Shown one piece after another: positions 8,109-14,643 of a stretch of DNA of 21,983 nt (position 1 is its first letter; the number at the start of each line of letters is the position of its first letter). The notes under the pieces are model-generated. The model had not been told where the DNA came from. It saw nothing but the letters and a program-made list of their open reading frames with translations, and did no database searches. Position numbers and translations under genes: made by a program. Origin of the DNA: a virus; IMG/VR virus record IMGVR_UViG_3300014839_000043, positions 1 to 21,983 of that record; one strand, 5' to 3'.

Positions 8109-9671
8109 TTAATATATATTTCTATTTCCAGTAGGGTAAACAATCTGCGCCATTGTGTCGGCGAATTTGTCTACGCCTATTCGCCAGAGAACTGTGGCTG
8201 TGGCTCTATGGTCACGACCGGCTCTGACCCATTTAATACCTTTAACTTGCTGAGTGGTGTTGTCTATTATCTTAATCCTTGAGAGATTCTTCCAGTCCAG
8301 CCAGTATTCCCACCAGTCGCTTTCAGTCCCTTGTAAAGGTATTTTCTTCTCTCTAAACTCGTCTACAACCCACTGAATACCTCGCTCTCTGTCTAGGATG
8401 ACTTGGCCGTATTTATCTCCCTCACCCCAAGTTGTTATGTCGTTTCCTTTCCTCTCACCCGTGGAATAACAGAGAAATACTCTTGATGGCCACCTTTCGT
8501 AAAACTGTCTTGAACCTATCAAATCTCCGCCGCCATCCATTATCACTATCAGTTTAGGCCAACGAACCATTAAAGCGTCTAGGGTGTTGTAGTTCTCGGC
8601 ATCGCCGTGAAAGAACAACCCCAATCTCTGATTGCCTAAGACATAATCTAGCTTAAGTCCGGTATCAAGCCCCATTACTACTCGCTCATTCTGTTCAGGG
8701 GCTGAAGCTTGATTAGTTAAATTCTGAAATAACTGCTGCTGAGTTAGTTTTGAGTCTCCTCCGGAATAAGGCAGACCCAATACATAATTGTAAAAATATT
8801 CCGCTGACTTCTCTTTGTAATCTTTTAAAATCTTATCGGCGCTTATCCAGGAACACATTAATTGATTAATCCAATAACCTGAGAAAGGTTTGATAGTATG
8901 CTTTTCTTGCCACTCTTTACTGTAACGAGCTATCCAGCGACCGTTCTCTCGGTCTTCATTTTTAAGCTCTCCCTTACACTCCTGACAAATGAATATTCTC
9001 TTGTTAGTGTCAATGCTATCAGGCCATTTAAGGAATTGCTCTTTATGACAGTGAGGGCAAGTAATGAACCAATGCTTTTGATCGCTGTTCTGCCAGTGAA
9101 TGTCTACTCCGTAATCAACCACAGAGGGATGGGAGAAATACCAGCGCCAACCGTCTCTCTTAGCCTGAAGTCTCGTCTCATATTGTTCTATTACTTTTTG
9201 GTCGGAAGCGTCTACCTCATCGTGAATGTTTAAATCAGAGGAAACCATCATTGCGCTCTTAGTTGTAAAACTTCCCCGGTAGTGAATTATATTCTCTCCA
9301 ATACTCTTTTGCTCTACTGTGTCGTGGTCTTTAATCCATTCTTGTAAAATAGGGTTTTGAGCGACAAGACGATTAATCTTGCCACCAGCCATATCGCTTA
9401 CATCGCCTTGAGTGGGGAGAGTATAAATAATGTCTTTCTTTAACTTCATTGCCACCCAGAAACTTTTTAAAATGTTAGTGACAGTCATTCCAACTTGCGG
9501 AGCTTTCAGTTGAACTTGTAAGGGACTCAAATCATTCAAAATATCCCATAAGAACTTATGATGTTTAAATTCTAAAGGAACACCAGCCTCATTCTTGATT
9601 TGATACTTCTCCACCCATAGCGCCGGCAATGCTTCTCTCGCTCGGCTCACTTGTTGCGCTGTTATTTCCAT
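8109..9671 (-). CDS. Terminase large subunit (GpA-like, with zinc finger)
   Basis: The 520-residue packaging motor and nuclease. It has a degenerate Walker A region near residues 55-63 (LKAPQVGMT), a Walker B with the DE pair at about 151-152 (NIHDEVDAS), and a four-cysteine zinc knuckle (CPHC about 205-208, CQEC about 229-232) typical of the lambda GpA group. A nuclease domain has Asp in VVMGLDTG (about 336) and VIMDGGG (about 379). I start at the ATG at 9671; a longer frame to 9701 would need a TTG start. Even so it overlaps the small terminase gene by 83 bases. The portal gene follows immediately. Confidence 0.92.
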   Translation of the reverse strand: MEITAQQVSRAREALPALWVEKYQIKNEAGVPLEFKHHKFLWDILNDLSPLQVQLKAPQVGMTVTNILKSFWVAMKLKKDIIYTLPTQGDVSDMAGGKINRLVAQNPILQEWIKDHDTVEQKSIGENIIHYRGSFTTKSAMMVSSDLNIHDEVDASDQKVIEQYETRLQAKRDGWRWYFSHPSVVDYGVDIHWQNSDQKHWFITCPHCHKEQFLKWPDSIDTNKRIFICQECKGELKNEDRENGRWIARYSKEWQEKHTIKPFSGYWINQLMCSWISADKILKDYKEKSAEYFYNYVLGLPYSGGDSKLTQQQLFQNLTNQASAPEQNERVVMGLDTGLKLDYVLGNQRLGLFFHGDAENYNTLDALMVRWPKLIVIMDGGGDLIGSRQFYERWPSRVFLCYSTGERKGNDITTWGEGDKYGQVILDRERGIQWVVDEFREKKIPLQGTESDWWEYWLDWKNLSRIKIIDNTTQQVKGIKWVRAGRDHRATATVLWRIGVDKFADTMAQIVYPTGNRNIY

Positions 9672-10050
9672 TTTGTTTAAGTTTATTAAGTTCTTGCGCA
9701 ATAGCTGTGTCTTCTGAAGTAATACTTGATAAGGCTTTACCGGCTGAAGTTATATCAGTTTCTGTTTTATCTTTCCAATCAAAATTCTTTAAGGCGAATA
9801 TTGTTCCGGTTCTTCCGTGTTTCTTTAAATCTTTTTCATAACCATTCTCTACAATTTGCTTAGCCTTTTTTATCGTGTCCATAAAATCTTCCTTTCCCTC
9901 GTAATTGATTAAGGTTTGTCTATATGTATCTAAGGCTAAAGCTAGCCCAGTAATAGTCCACTCATCTTCAGGAGTGTTATCAAAATAGCTATCAATCATT
10001 CTTTGAAGTTCTTCTACTGTTTCAAATTTTAACGGTCTGCCTGCGGGCAT
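9589..10050 (-). CDS. Terminase small subunit
   Basis: A 153-residue protein, a typical size for the DNA-recognition subunit of the terminase. It opens MPAGRPLKFETVEELQRMID, then has 'WTITGLALALDTYRQTLINY', which reads as a helix-turn-helix, and later 'GTIFALKNFDWKDKTETDI', a signature of this terminase type. The C-terminal 50 residues are Ser/Asn-rich and poorly structured, and their coding overlaps the start of the large subunit by 83 bases in another frame. The overlap suggests translational coupling of the two subunits. Confidence 0.88.
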   Translation of the reverse strand: MPAGRPLKFETVEELQRMIDSYFDNTPEDEWTITGLALALDTYRQTLINYEGKEDFMDTIKKAKQIVENGYEKDLKKHGRTGTIFALKNFDWKDKTETDITSAGKALSSITSEDTAIAQELNKLKQNGNNSATSEPSERSIAGAMGGEVSNQE

Positions 10051-10053
10051 ATA

Positions 10054-10233
10054 TTAAATATCTTTAATTTCTCTTAAATGATGTTCTTCTTGAGGGAGAA
10101 TCTTCTCATAGGTTTTCTTTTCTTTCCCTTTAGATTTGACAATGGCCTTTTTATAATTGACAATACCATCTCTTTCGTCTTTTTCAAAGTGGAGCTTACG
10201 AGCCATTTCTAGTTTCTTATCTTTTGCTTTCAT
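10054..10233 (-). CDS. Small Lys/Glu-rich protein (59 aa)
   Basis: A 59-residue, highly charged protein starting MKAKDKKLEMARKLHFEKDE and ending ILPQEEHHLREIKDI. It begins right after the 75-residue gene and ends three bases before the small terminase gene, so it is well placed in the operon. Strong helix propensity, no cysteines, no membrane segment. I do not recognise a family. The frame is supported by start-stop spacing like that of its neighbours. Confidence 0.6.
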   Translation of the reverse strand: MKAKDKKLEMARKLHFEKDERDGIVNYKKAIVKSKGKEKKTYEKILPQEEHHLREIKDI

Positions 10234-10236
10234 ATA

Positions 10237-10464
10237 TTAAGCTAAACTCATTAACTCCGGGAGATATTTATAATATAAATTTTCAGACGGCTGAAGCAAA
10301 TCTCTCTTAAAGACTTTGCTGTATTCTATGTTATCCATTCTACCTGAAAAGGGGTCTTTTCTTATAACATTAACTTTTCCGCATATCTTACAGTAAGTTC
10401 TAATGCCATCAGGGGTTTCATTTATAACTATATTGTCGTGAGCTTCTTGGATGTTATCGCACAT
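10237..10464 (-). CDS. Small zinc-ribbon phage protein (75 aa)
   Basis: A 75-residue protein with a CKIC pair at residues 25-28 (YCKICGKVNVIRKDPF) and a basic C-terminal part 'YSKVFKRDLLQPSENLYYKY'. I recall proteins with this 'C.IC...NVIRK....YSK.FKRD.LQ....LYYKY' pattern next to terminase genes in environmental phages. Only one CxxC pair plus Cys2 is present, so metal binding may be incomplete or shared in a dimer. Function unknown; position suggests DNA packaging or regulation. Confidence 0.65.
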   Translation of the reverse strand: MCDNIQEAHDNIVINETPDGIRTYCKICGKVNVIRKDPFSGRMDNIEYSKVFKRDLLQPSENLYYKYLPELMSLA

Positions 10465-10467
10465 AAC

Positions 10468-10677
10468 TTATTTAAAATTTCCTCTTTTAACTTCATCAAA
10501 TTCCCCTTCTTTTCCATTATAAATAGAGTGCTTTTCTAATTTAGGATTTTTTTCCATTTCTTTTAATCCTTTCAGAATATGAGATTTAGAACCGTGGCCT
10601 GAAACAAACATCTTCTTAGCCATATGCTCTTTCTTTTCTTCTAATTTACCACCTTTTTCTTTTTTCTCTTTTTCCAT
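10468..10677 (-). CDS. Small basic protein (69 aa)
   Basis: A 69-residue protein very rich in Lys, Glu and Gly. It contains 'MAKKMFVSGHGSKSHILKGL', similar in style to the MAKKMK end of the 74-residue protein at 5947-6171. Such Lys-rich ends recur in this operon. There are no motifs I can assign. It is seven bases after the GroES-like gene and three before the zinc-ribbon gene, clearly part of the same cluster. Confidence 0.55.
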   Translation of the reverse strand: MEKEKKEKGGKLEEKKEHMAKKMFVSGHGSKSHILKGLKEMEKNPKLEKHSIYNGKEGEFDEVKRGNFK

Positions 10678-10684
10678 ATATTTA

Positions 10685-10936
10685 TTAATTAATTATAGCG
10701 CAAAGACCGCGAGAATCGCTGTCTATAAAGTAAAACTTTTCTCCTTCATAACTCAAAATGTCAATTGCCCACGCTTTTATCATTACTTTATCGCCAACCT
10801 TTACATTATTAATTCCTTCTCCAACAGCTAAGACTTCTCCTACCTCTACGGCACTTTCTTTAGCTGATAAGTCTAAATTTCCTACTTTAGGTTGTTCTAT
10901 TTTAAGTTGTATTTTACCTACTAAGGGAGTAATCAT
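10685..10936 (-). CDS. groES: GroES-like co-chaperonin
   Basis: An 83-residue protein with the GroES (Cpn10) pattern. It opens with a first strand MITPLVGKIQLKIE, then VGEVLAVGEG at about 32-41, VKVGDKVMIKAW at about 45-56, and a C-terminal strand set EGEKFYFIDSDSRGLCAIIN. These match the beta-barrel of GroES, whose heptameric ring caps GroEL. It is about a dozen residues shorter than bacterial GroES. The mobile-loop region (about 15-30) is short, and NLDL may stand in for the usual I-V-L contact. It lies one gene after a GroEL homologue in the same operon, which strongly supports a working pair. Confidence 0.85.
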   Translation of the reverse strand: MITPLVGKIQLKIEQPKVGNLDLSAKESAVEVGEVLAVGEGINNVKVGDKVMIKAWAIDILSYEGEKFYFIDSDSRGLCAIIN

Positions 10937-10937
10937 A

Positions 10938-11288
10938 TTAATAAATAGCGTGTCCTTTAGAATTATAATCTTTTTGGCTCATTCGTTTCTTCCCCACATA
11001 AATTGAAGCTCCTCTAGGGTCTGATTGATGATACATATGACCACCTAACTTTTTAGCCATTTTGTGAATTTTCTTAAAATTAGGGCGAGTATCTTTTTTA
11101 TGTTCTTTATCGCCATATTCTCTACCCATTCTATCTGCCCCATTAGCGGAATTAGTATCAGCTTCTGAAATCCTAAGAGCTGCTCTCCTTAGAGCATTGT
11201 ATTTATTTTTATCAATTCCTAAGTCCTTAGAAGTTCTTTCTCGGTGTTCGTTATAATTTTCTCTCTCTTTTTTTGAATACTCAGACAT
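10938..11288 (-). CDS. Unknown protein between the chaperonin genes (116 aa)
   Basis: A 116-residue, very basic and hydrophilic protein rich in Lys, Arg, Asn, Asp and Ser. It has a C-terminal segment 'HMYHQSDPRGASIYVGKKRM' followed by SQKDYNSKGHAIY, which looks like a small folded nucleic-acid-binding or enzyme-like unit. I recall this C-terminal pattern in phage proteins of unknown function. It separates groEL from groES, an insertion not seen in ordinary bacterial groESL operons. No evidence ties it to chaperone function. Confidence 0.6.
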   Translation of the reverse strand: MSEYSKKERENYNEHRERTSKDLGIDKNKYNALRRAALRISEADTNSANGADRMGREYGDKEHKKDTRPNFKKIHKMAKKLGGHMYHQSDPRGASIYVGKKRMSQKDYNSKGHAIY

Positions 11289-11292
11289 ATTT

Positions 11293-12810
11293 TTATTTAT
11301 TATCTACTGGCGCATCAGTTATTGCGCAGTGGAGTGTAATGAAGTTAGACGCATTTGAAACGGCATTAACTAAACTTACTCTTTCTACCTTTAACGGATC
11401 TATTATACCACTTTCTAAAAGATTAGTATACTGGTTATTTTTAAAATCATATCCTTGACCAGCGGGCATTTTAAGAAGCAACTCGGAGTAATCTTTACCG
11501 GCGTTTTCACAGATTTTCTTTAAAGGTGCGGTTAGAGCTTCCTTTAAAATCTCTTCGCCGACTGTTTTAGGCTCTAAATCGTGAGAAATACGCCATAAAG
11601 CCATCCCTCCTCCTTCTACTATCCCTTCCTCTAAGGCTGCTCTTGCCGCAGCTACGGTATCATCAGTTTTGTGTTTCTTGTAAACTCTCTCTAAATCAGT
11701 CGCTCCGCCTACTTTTATGATAGCAATTCCTCCGGTAAGTTTAGCAATTCTCTTTAAAATCTCGCTCTTTTGGTATTCGTTGGTGTTTAATTCGGCTTCT
11801 TGCTTTAACCTTTCAGCGAGAGCTTGGCCACTTTCAGTCTTAGCTACAAATAAAGTCTTTTTAGTATCAGAACTTACTCTTTGAGCTAATCCTAAGTGTT
11901 TAGTTATATCAATTTTATCAAATCCTACCCCTGTAATATCAGAAACCATAATCGCCCCGACTGTGGCGCAAATATCTTCTAGTTGAGTCCCGACTACTTT
12001 TATAACCAGAACTCCTAATCTGCCTTGTATTTTGTTAGCTACTAAGATACCCAGAACTTGCGGGTCAATATCAGAACAAACTATTACTAACTCACTCTTT
12101 CCGGCTTTGTCCATTTGGTCAAAGAGGGGTTTTATATCTTGAACGGTATTAAGTTTCTTTTCCGAACACAGAACCGGAATATTATCATAAACAGCTTTAG
12201 TCTGCGCTGGATCGTTAGCGAAGTAAGGAGAAATGAAACCATTATTACATTCATAACCTTCTTGAATATCAACCGAAGTTTCAAAGGTCTTGCTTTCTTC
12301 CACTACGATTACGCCTTTTACTCCGACTTTTTTGATAGTATCGCTTACTATTTCGGCTATTTCCTCATTCTCCGAGGACATCAGGGCTATTTTCTTTACT
12401 TCGTCTATTGAGATGGGCTTAGAAGATGCCTTGAGAGCCTCTACAATGCCCACTATGGCCTCTTGAAGACTATTCTTGATAATCATAGGGTTCTCCGGTC
12501 TAAGAAGGCTTAAACGGACAATTTCCTGTAAAAGAACCGCTGTGGTTGTCGTACCGTCGCCGGCGTCATCGTTAGTCTGCGAACTTGTGTTGCGAACTAG
12601 CCAGCTGCCTAAATTTTCAAACTTATCAGGGAAAGAGATTGATTCGGCTATTGTCGCCCCGTCGTTAGTGATATGCGGCAAAATAGGGTCATCTATTAAA
12701 ACATTTCTTCCGGCCGGACCGAGAGTTCCGCCCACAGCATTAGCTGTTTTATTAAAACCTACAATGATTTTATCAAACGCTTCCCGACCGAATACCAGCT
12801 CTTTACTCAT
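11293..12810 (-). CDS. groEL: Phage GroEL-type chaperonin
   Basis: A 505-residue group I chaperonin, the ATP-driven folding ring. The ATP-site signatures are intact: TLGPAGRNVLID at about 29-40, Asp50 in TNDGATIA (E. coli Asp52), Asp85 in DDAGDGTTTT (Asp87) and Asp384 in KTDDTVAAARAALEEG (Asp398). The apical GroES/substrate-binding strip is kept as GFISPYF at about 191-197 and hydrophobic residues in the two following helices. Compared with E. coli (548 aa) it lacks the Gly-Gly-Met tail, and the apical KAPGFGDRRK segment is reduced to KVVGTQ. A GroES-like gene lies one gene downstream. It probably folds a virion protein or assists host infection; the substrate is unknown. Confidence 0.93.
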   Translation of the reverse strand: MSKELVFGREAFDKIIVGFNKTANAVGGTLGPAGRNVLIDDPILPHITNDGATIAESISFPDKFENLGSWLVRNTSSQTNDDAGDGTTTTAVLLQEIVRLSLLRPENPMIIKNSLQEAIVGIVEALKASSKPISIDEVKKIALMSSENEEIAEIVSDTIKKVGVKGVIVVEESKTFETSVDIQEGYECNNGFISPYFANDPAQTKAVYDNIPVLCSEKKLNTVQDIKPLFDQMDKAGKSELVIVCSDIDPQVLGILVANKIQGRLGVLVIKVVGTQLEDICATVGAIMVSDITGVGFDKIDITKHLGLAQRVSSDTKKTLFVAKTESGQALAERLKQEAELNTNEYQKSEILKRIAKLTGGIAIIKVGGATDLERVYKKHKTDDTVAAARAALEEGIVEGGGMALWRISHDLEPKTVGEEILKEALTAPLKKICENAGKDYSELLLKMPAGQGYDFKNNQYTNLLESGIIDPLKVERVSLVNAVSNASNFITLHCAITDAPVDNK

Positions 12811-12820
12811 AAAATATAGC

Positions 12821-13075
12821 TTAATTTTTTAATAAATCGGATAAATTACTGTCTTCTTTGTTAAAAATCTCCCTGGTGGTTTCAGGAAAAACTATCGTGG
12901 TGCCGTCTTTTGTTTTTTCTTCTAGGTTATCTAATGCTCGTTCGGCATAATGCTTAATAGGGATTCCGTATTTAAACATTATTTCCTTAATAACGATAAA
13001 AGCTGTTATCGCTAAAAACGAGCAGAAAATAAACCCTATAAAAAAACCCAATAAAAATATAATCAAGGTGGCCAT
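12821..13075 (-). CDS. Single-pass membrane protein (84 aa)
   Basis: An 84-residue protein with a long hydrophobic N-terminal segment (about residues 3-29, LIIFLLGFFIGFIFCSFLA) followed by a charged cytosolic part with EEKTKDGTTIVFPETTREIF. The membrane segment is a clear anchor and has Gly/Phe spacing. It lies two genes into the late operon, ten bases before groEL. It could be a holin-like or superinfection-related protein, but a holin-type lysis gene is better placed at 20490. No family recognised. Confidence 0.6.
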   Translation of the reverse strand: MATLIIFLLGFFIGFIFCSFLAITAFIVIKEIMFKYGIPIKHYAERALDNLEEKTKDGTTIVFPETTREIFNKEDSNLSDLLKN

Positions 13076-13077
13076 AC

Positions 13078-13251
13078 TTACTTTTTAATCTTCGGGACTA
13101 AAGCGAAGCCGACTACTCCTAAATCAAAATCATATTCAGTTAAAATAGCATTAATCTTGGCTACTGCTTCAGTTTTCTTGGCTTCTAAAGCATTTGCTTC
13201 TTCGTTTACTCCTTCAACTACTTCTAAATCTTTTGTTGTCTTGTTAGACAT
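13078..13251 (-). CDS. Small acidic helical protein (57 aa)
   Basis: A 57-residue protein that opens MSNKTTKDLEVVEGVNEEAN and ends FDLGVVGFALVPKIKK. The first two-thirds is charged helix. The last third has a hydrophobic strand. ATG start, TAA stop, two bases from the next gene, and an A/T-rich start context like its neighbours. No family recognised. Confidence 0.55.
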   Translation of the reverse strand: MSNKTTKDLEVVEGVNEEANALEAKKTEAVAKINAILTEYDFDLGVVGFALVPKIKK

Positions 13252-13262
13252 ATTTATTTATA

Positions 13263-13415
13263 TTAGTTTTTATCAAAATATTCTCTGCTTTTTCTAATTT
13301 GATCCATTTTCTTAGGCTTAAAGTTCTTTATTTTCTTGATTAAATCCACAGTTAAATCAGACAAGTCTTCCATTTCGTCATCTATCGGTTGTTTGTTTAT
13401 ATATAAAATATTCAT
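13263..13415 (-). CDS. First gene of the late operon, small basic protein (50 aa)
   Basis: A 50-residue Lys/Asp-rich protein (MNILYINKQPIDDEMEDLSD, then IKKIKNFKPKKMDQIRKSRE). It is the first frame after the terminator-like hairpin at 13439-13501, so it would be the leader gene of the whole leftward cluster. No Shine-Dalgarno sequence is evident. No family recognised; the coding call rests on frame, start-stop pattern and spacing to the next gene. Confidence 0.5.
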   Translation of the reverse strand: MNILYINKQPIDDEMEDLSDLTVDLIKKIKNFKPKKMDQIRKSREYFDKN

Positions 13416-13438
13416 AAAGTTCTTAGGGTTCTTAAAAA

Positions 13439-13501
13439 GGGGGAATATTTAAAAGCGCTTGTATAAAATTGAGATAATTTATTCTTCTCGTATATTCCCC
13501 C
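13439..13501 (-). terminator. Terminator-like hairpin just upstream of the late operon
   Basis: In the minus-strand RNA, GGGGGAATAT (13501-13492) pairs perfectly with ATATTCCCCC (13448-13439) and is followed by five U residues. The loop is long, about 43 bases. Stem plus U-run is the pattern of an intrinsic terminator, although the large loop weakens it. It lies 24 bases before the first late gene, downstream of the leftward promoter, so it may be an attenuation point for late expression. Confidence 0.55.
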
Positions 13502-13592
13502 CTTAAGGGATGATAGTATCCACCTCATCCGTTCAGACGCCTCCGTCGGGATAGAAGCAGGTTAGAATCAATTTTTAAATATTTACCCTTTT

Positions 13593-13616
13593 AAAAAACA
13601 CCCAAAAACAGGGTGC
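13593..13616 (-). terminator. Intrinsic terminator of the leftward leader RNA
   Basis: In the minus-strand RNA, GCACCC, a seven-base U-rich loop and GGGTG form a hairpin followed immediately by six U residues. This is a compact rho-independent terminator about 180 bases downstream of the leftward promoter and well before the first gene of the late operon. Confidence 0.7.
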
Positions 13617-13795
13617 TAAAACTTTTGAAAACCAACAATAATTGTGAACTTATTGAGCATCTGGCTTCCGTTAGATATTATTAAAAATAAAGATTTGCAC
13701 TCTAGCCGCAGCCAAAGCGTCGTCTATGACGAGGGAGTTTTACCTAACTTTTATATCCAGCTTATGCTTTAGGTCAGGTAAAGTCTTTAAACCTA
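13593..13795 (-). ncRNA. Leftward structured RNA of about 200 nt, no recognised class
   Basis: The segment runs from a promoter (13801-13829) to an intrinsic terminator (13593-13616) and has no credible gene. Near the 5' end TTTACCT pairs with AGGTAAA to close a domain of about 40 nt. Further on, TCGTC pairs with GACGA and ACTC with GAGT around a GC-rich stretch. It cannot be matched to tmRNA, RNase P or 6S RNA from memory. It could be a free regulatory RNA, or the 5' leader of the late mRNA when the terminator is read through. Confidence 0.55.
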
Positions 13796-13800
13796 CCTCT

Positions 13801-13829
13801 ATTTTAGCATACTATTTACTTTAAAGCAA
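13801..13829 (-). promoter_or_regulatory. Leftward sigma70-type promoter with extended -10
   Basis: On the minus strand, TTGCTT (13829-13824) is followed after 17 bases by TAAAAT (13806-13801), and TGC directly before it makes an extended -10. The same 14 bases AAATAGTATGCTAA occur in the promoter at 16451-16479. A start near 13795 would give an RNA beginning TAGGTTTAAAG. No other leftward promoter upstream of the late genes was found. Confidence 0.7.
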
Positions 13830-13849
13830 GAGGGTGACAAGAGGGGGTA

Positions 13850-13878
13850 TTGACTTTATTCTTGGGGAAGAGTATAAT
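13850..13878 (+). promoter_or_regulatory. Strong rightward sigma70 promoter
   Basis: TTGACT and a perfect TATAAT are separated by 17 bases, close to the full sigma70 consensus. The start should fall near 13885. It is divergent from the leftward promoter, with only 20 bases between the two -35 elements. It drives a structured RNA rather than a gene directly. Confidence 0.85.
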
Positions 13879-13884
13879 AGGAGT

Positions 13885-14014
13885 GTAAGTTAAAAACAAA
13901 AGAATAAGACGGGCCCAGTAAGAAAGCAGATTTATGAGTTAATCGCTCATATCCCGTTGTGTGGCACTGGACCCGTCCGCAACTGGATAGATTAATTCAG
14001 AAATTTGCTTTTTT
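13885..14014 (+). ncRNA. Rightward structured RNA of about 130 nt with pseudoknot-like pairing
   Basis: It begins at the strong promoter and ends in TTTTTT (14009-14014). GACGGGCCCAGT (13908-13919) pairs with ACTGGACCCGTC (13966-13977), 12 positions with one C-A mismatch. Within it ATGAG (13934-13938) pairs with CTCAT (13946-13950). AAAGCAGATTT (13923-13933), inside the first helix, can pair with AAATTTGCTTT (14001-14011) outside it, which forms a pseudoknot or a competing terminator stem. A local stem GCAACTG / CAGAAATTTGC is an alternative terminator. No gene frame fits. Class not recognised. Confidence 0.65.
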
Positions 14015-14028
14015 ATTTATCAATATAG

Positions 14029-14169
14029 ATGTGCCAAGTTAAAATGGGGAGCATCTCAAAACAACTAGCCCATAAAACTCAACTGCTTAATCCGACCGAC
14101 AAGCTAAATAACTCCGACGAAGTTATCAAAAATCGCCAAATTTATCAAGCTGTTCTTACTAATAATTAA
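14029..14169 (+). CDS. Possible small protein (46 aa)
   Basis: An ATG-to-TAA frame for 46 residues, MCQVKMGSISKQLAHKTQLL followed by a polar part. Composition is protein-like (Lys, Gln, Asn, Ser), but there is no SD and no recognised motif. It starts 15 bases after the U-run of the upstream RNA, so it would depend on readthrough or on that RNA's termination control. Coding status uncertain. Confidence 0.4.
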   Translation: MCQVKMGSISKQLAHKTQLLNPTDKLNNSDEVIKNRQIYQAVLTNN

Positions 14170-14256
14170 CAAAACATCTAAGATAACTAAACAAGTTAAA
14201 AGACAAGTTAAGGTTATAGCTTAGAGAGAGGATAAGAATTAGGGGTTGGGGCTTAT

Positions 14257-14279
14257 GTAATACAATATATAGTAATACA
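14257..14279 (+). promoter_or_regulatory. Candidate operator: two GTAATACA direct repeats
   Basis: GTAATACA occurs at 14257-14264 and again at 14272-14279, 15 bases apart, ending three bases before the start of a ribbon-helix-helix gene. Such regulators often bind tandem short repeats over their own promoter, so self-repression is plausible. A weak TATAGT lies between the repeats. Confidence 0.4.
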
Positions 14280-14282
14280 TTT

Positions 14283-14444
14283 ATGATAGACCATTACAGG
14301 CCAAAGACTTACAGATTATCTGATAAAACAATAGATAATTTGGCAAAATTGGCCGATGAAGAGAAATTAACTTTTAATATGTTATTATCTAAATTAATAA
14401 AACGATATGCCAATAAGAGCTTGCGAAAAATGCCTAGAAAATAA
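14283..14444 (+). CDS. Ribbon-helix-helix type DNA-binding regulator (53 aa)
   Basis: A 53-residue protein with the layout of a ribbon-helix-helix repressor. A short strand (RPKTYRLS, about 6-13) is followed by helix A (DKTIDNLAKLADEE) and helix B (TFNMLLSKLIKRYA), then a basic tail. The length is typical of CopG/Arc-like proteins. Two direct repeats directly upstream are a likely target. Its last 38 bases overlap the next gene, which suggests translational coupling. Confidence 0.65.
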   Translation: MIDHYRPKTYRLSDKTIDNLAKLADEEKLTFNMLLSKLIKRYANKSLRKMPRK

Positions 14445-14571
14445 CTGGTCATTTAGCGTCTTTGATGGCTATGTGACTGCTACCTGTAAGATATGCGGTT
14501 CTATTATTGAGTTCCCGACAAAGAAAGAGATAAAAAGAATTTTAAGAGAAAAAAGTTTTAAAAGTTTATAA
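14407..14571 (+). CDS. Small zinc-ribbon protein (54 aa)
   Basis: A 54-residue protein with two CxxC pairs: CEKC at 6-9 and CKIC at 27-30, spaced as in a zinc ribbon, followed by a basic helical tail (PTKKEIKRILREKSFKSL). It overlaps the end of the ribbon-helix-helix gene by 38 bases in another frame. Likely a small nucleic-acid-binding protein; the precise role is unknown. Confidence 0.65.
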   Translation: MPIRACEKCLENNWSFSVFDGYVTATCKICGSIIEFPTKKEIKRILREKSFKSL

Positions 14572-14643
14572 ATATAGGAGAAGGACTTAGAAGAATTAAA
14601 TCTATGGCTAAATCAAATGTTCAATTTACAAAAGATAATGAAT

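Noticed and set aside
9672-9701. Ten extra N-terminal residues for the large terminase
   Set aside because: They need a TTG start at 9701 and increase the overlap with the small terminase; the ATG at 9671 is simpler.
13504-13592. A tRNA gene near GGTTAGAATC
   Set aside because: The T-loop-like string lacks TTCGA, and no acceptor or D arm can be built around it.
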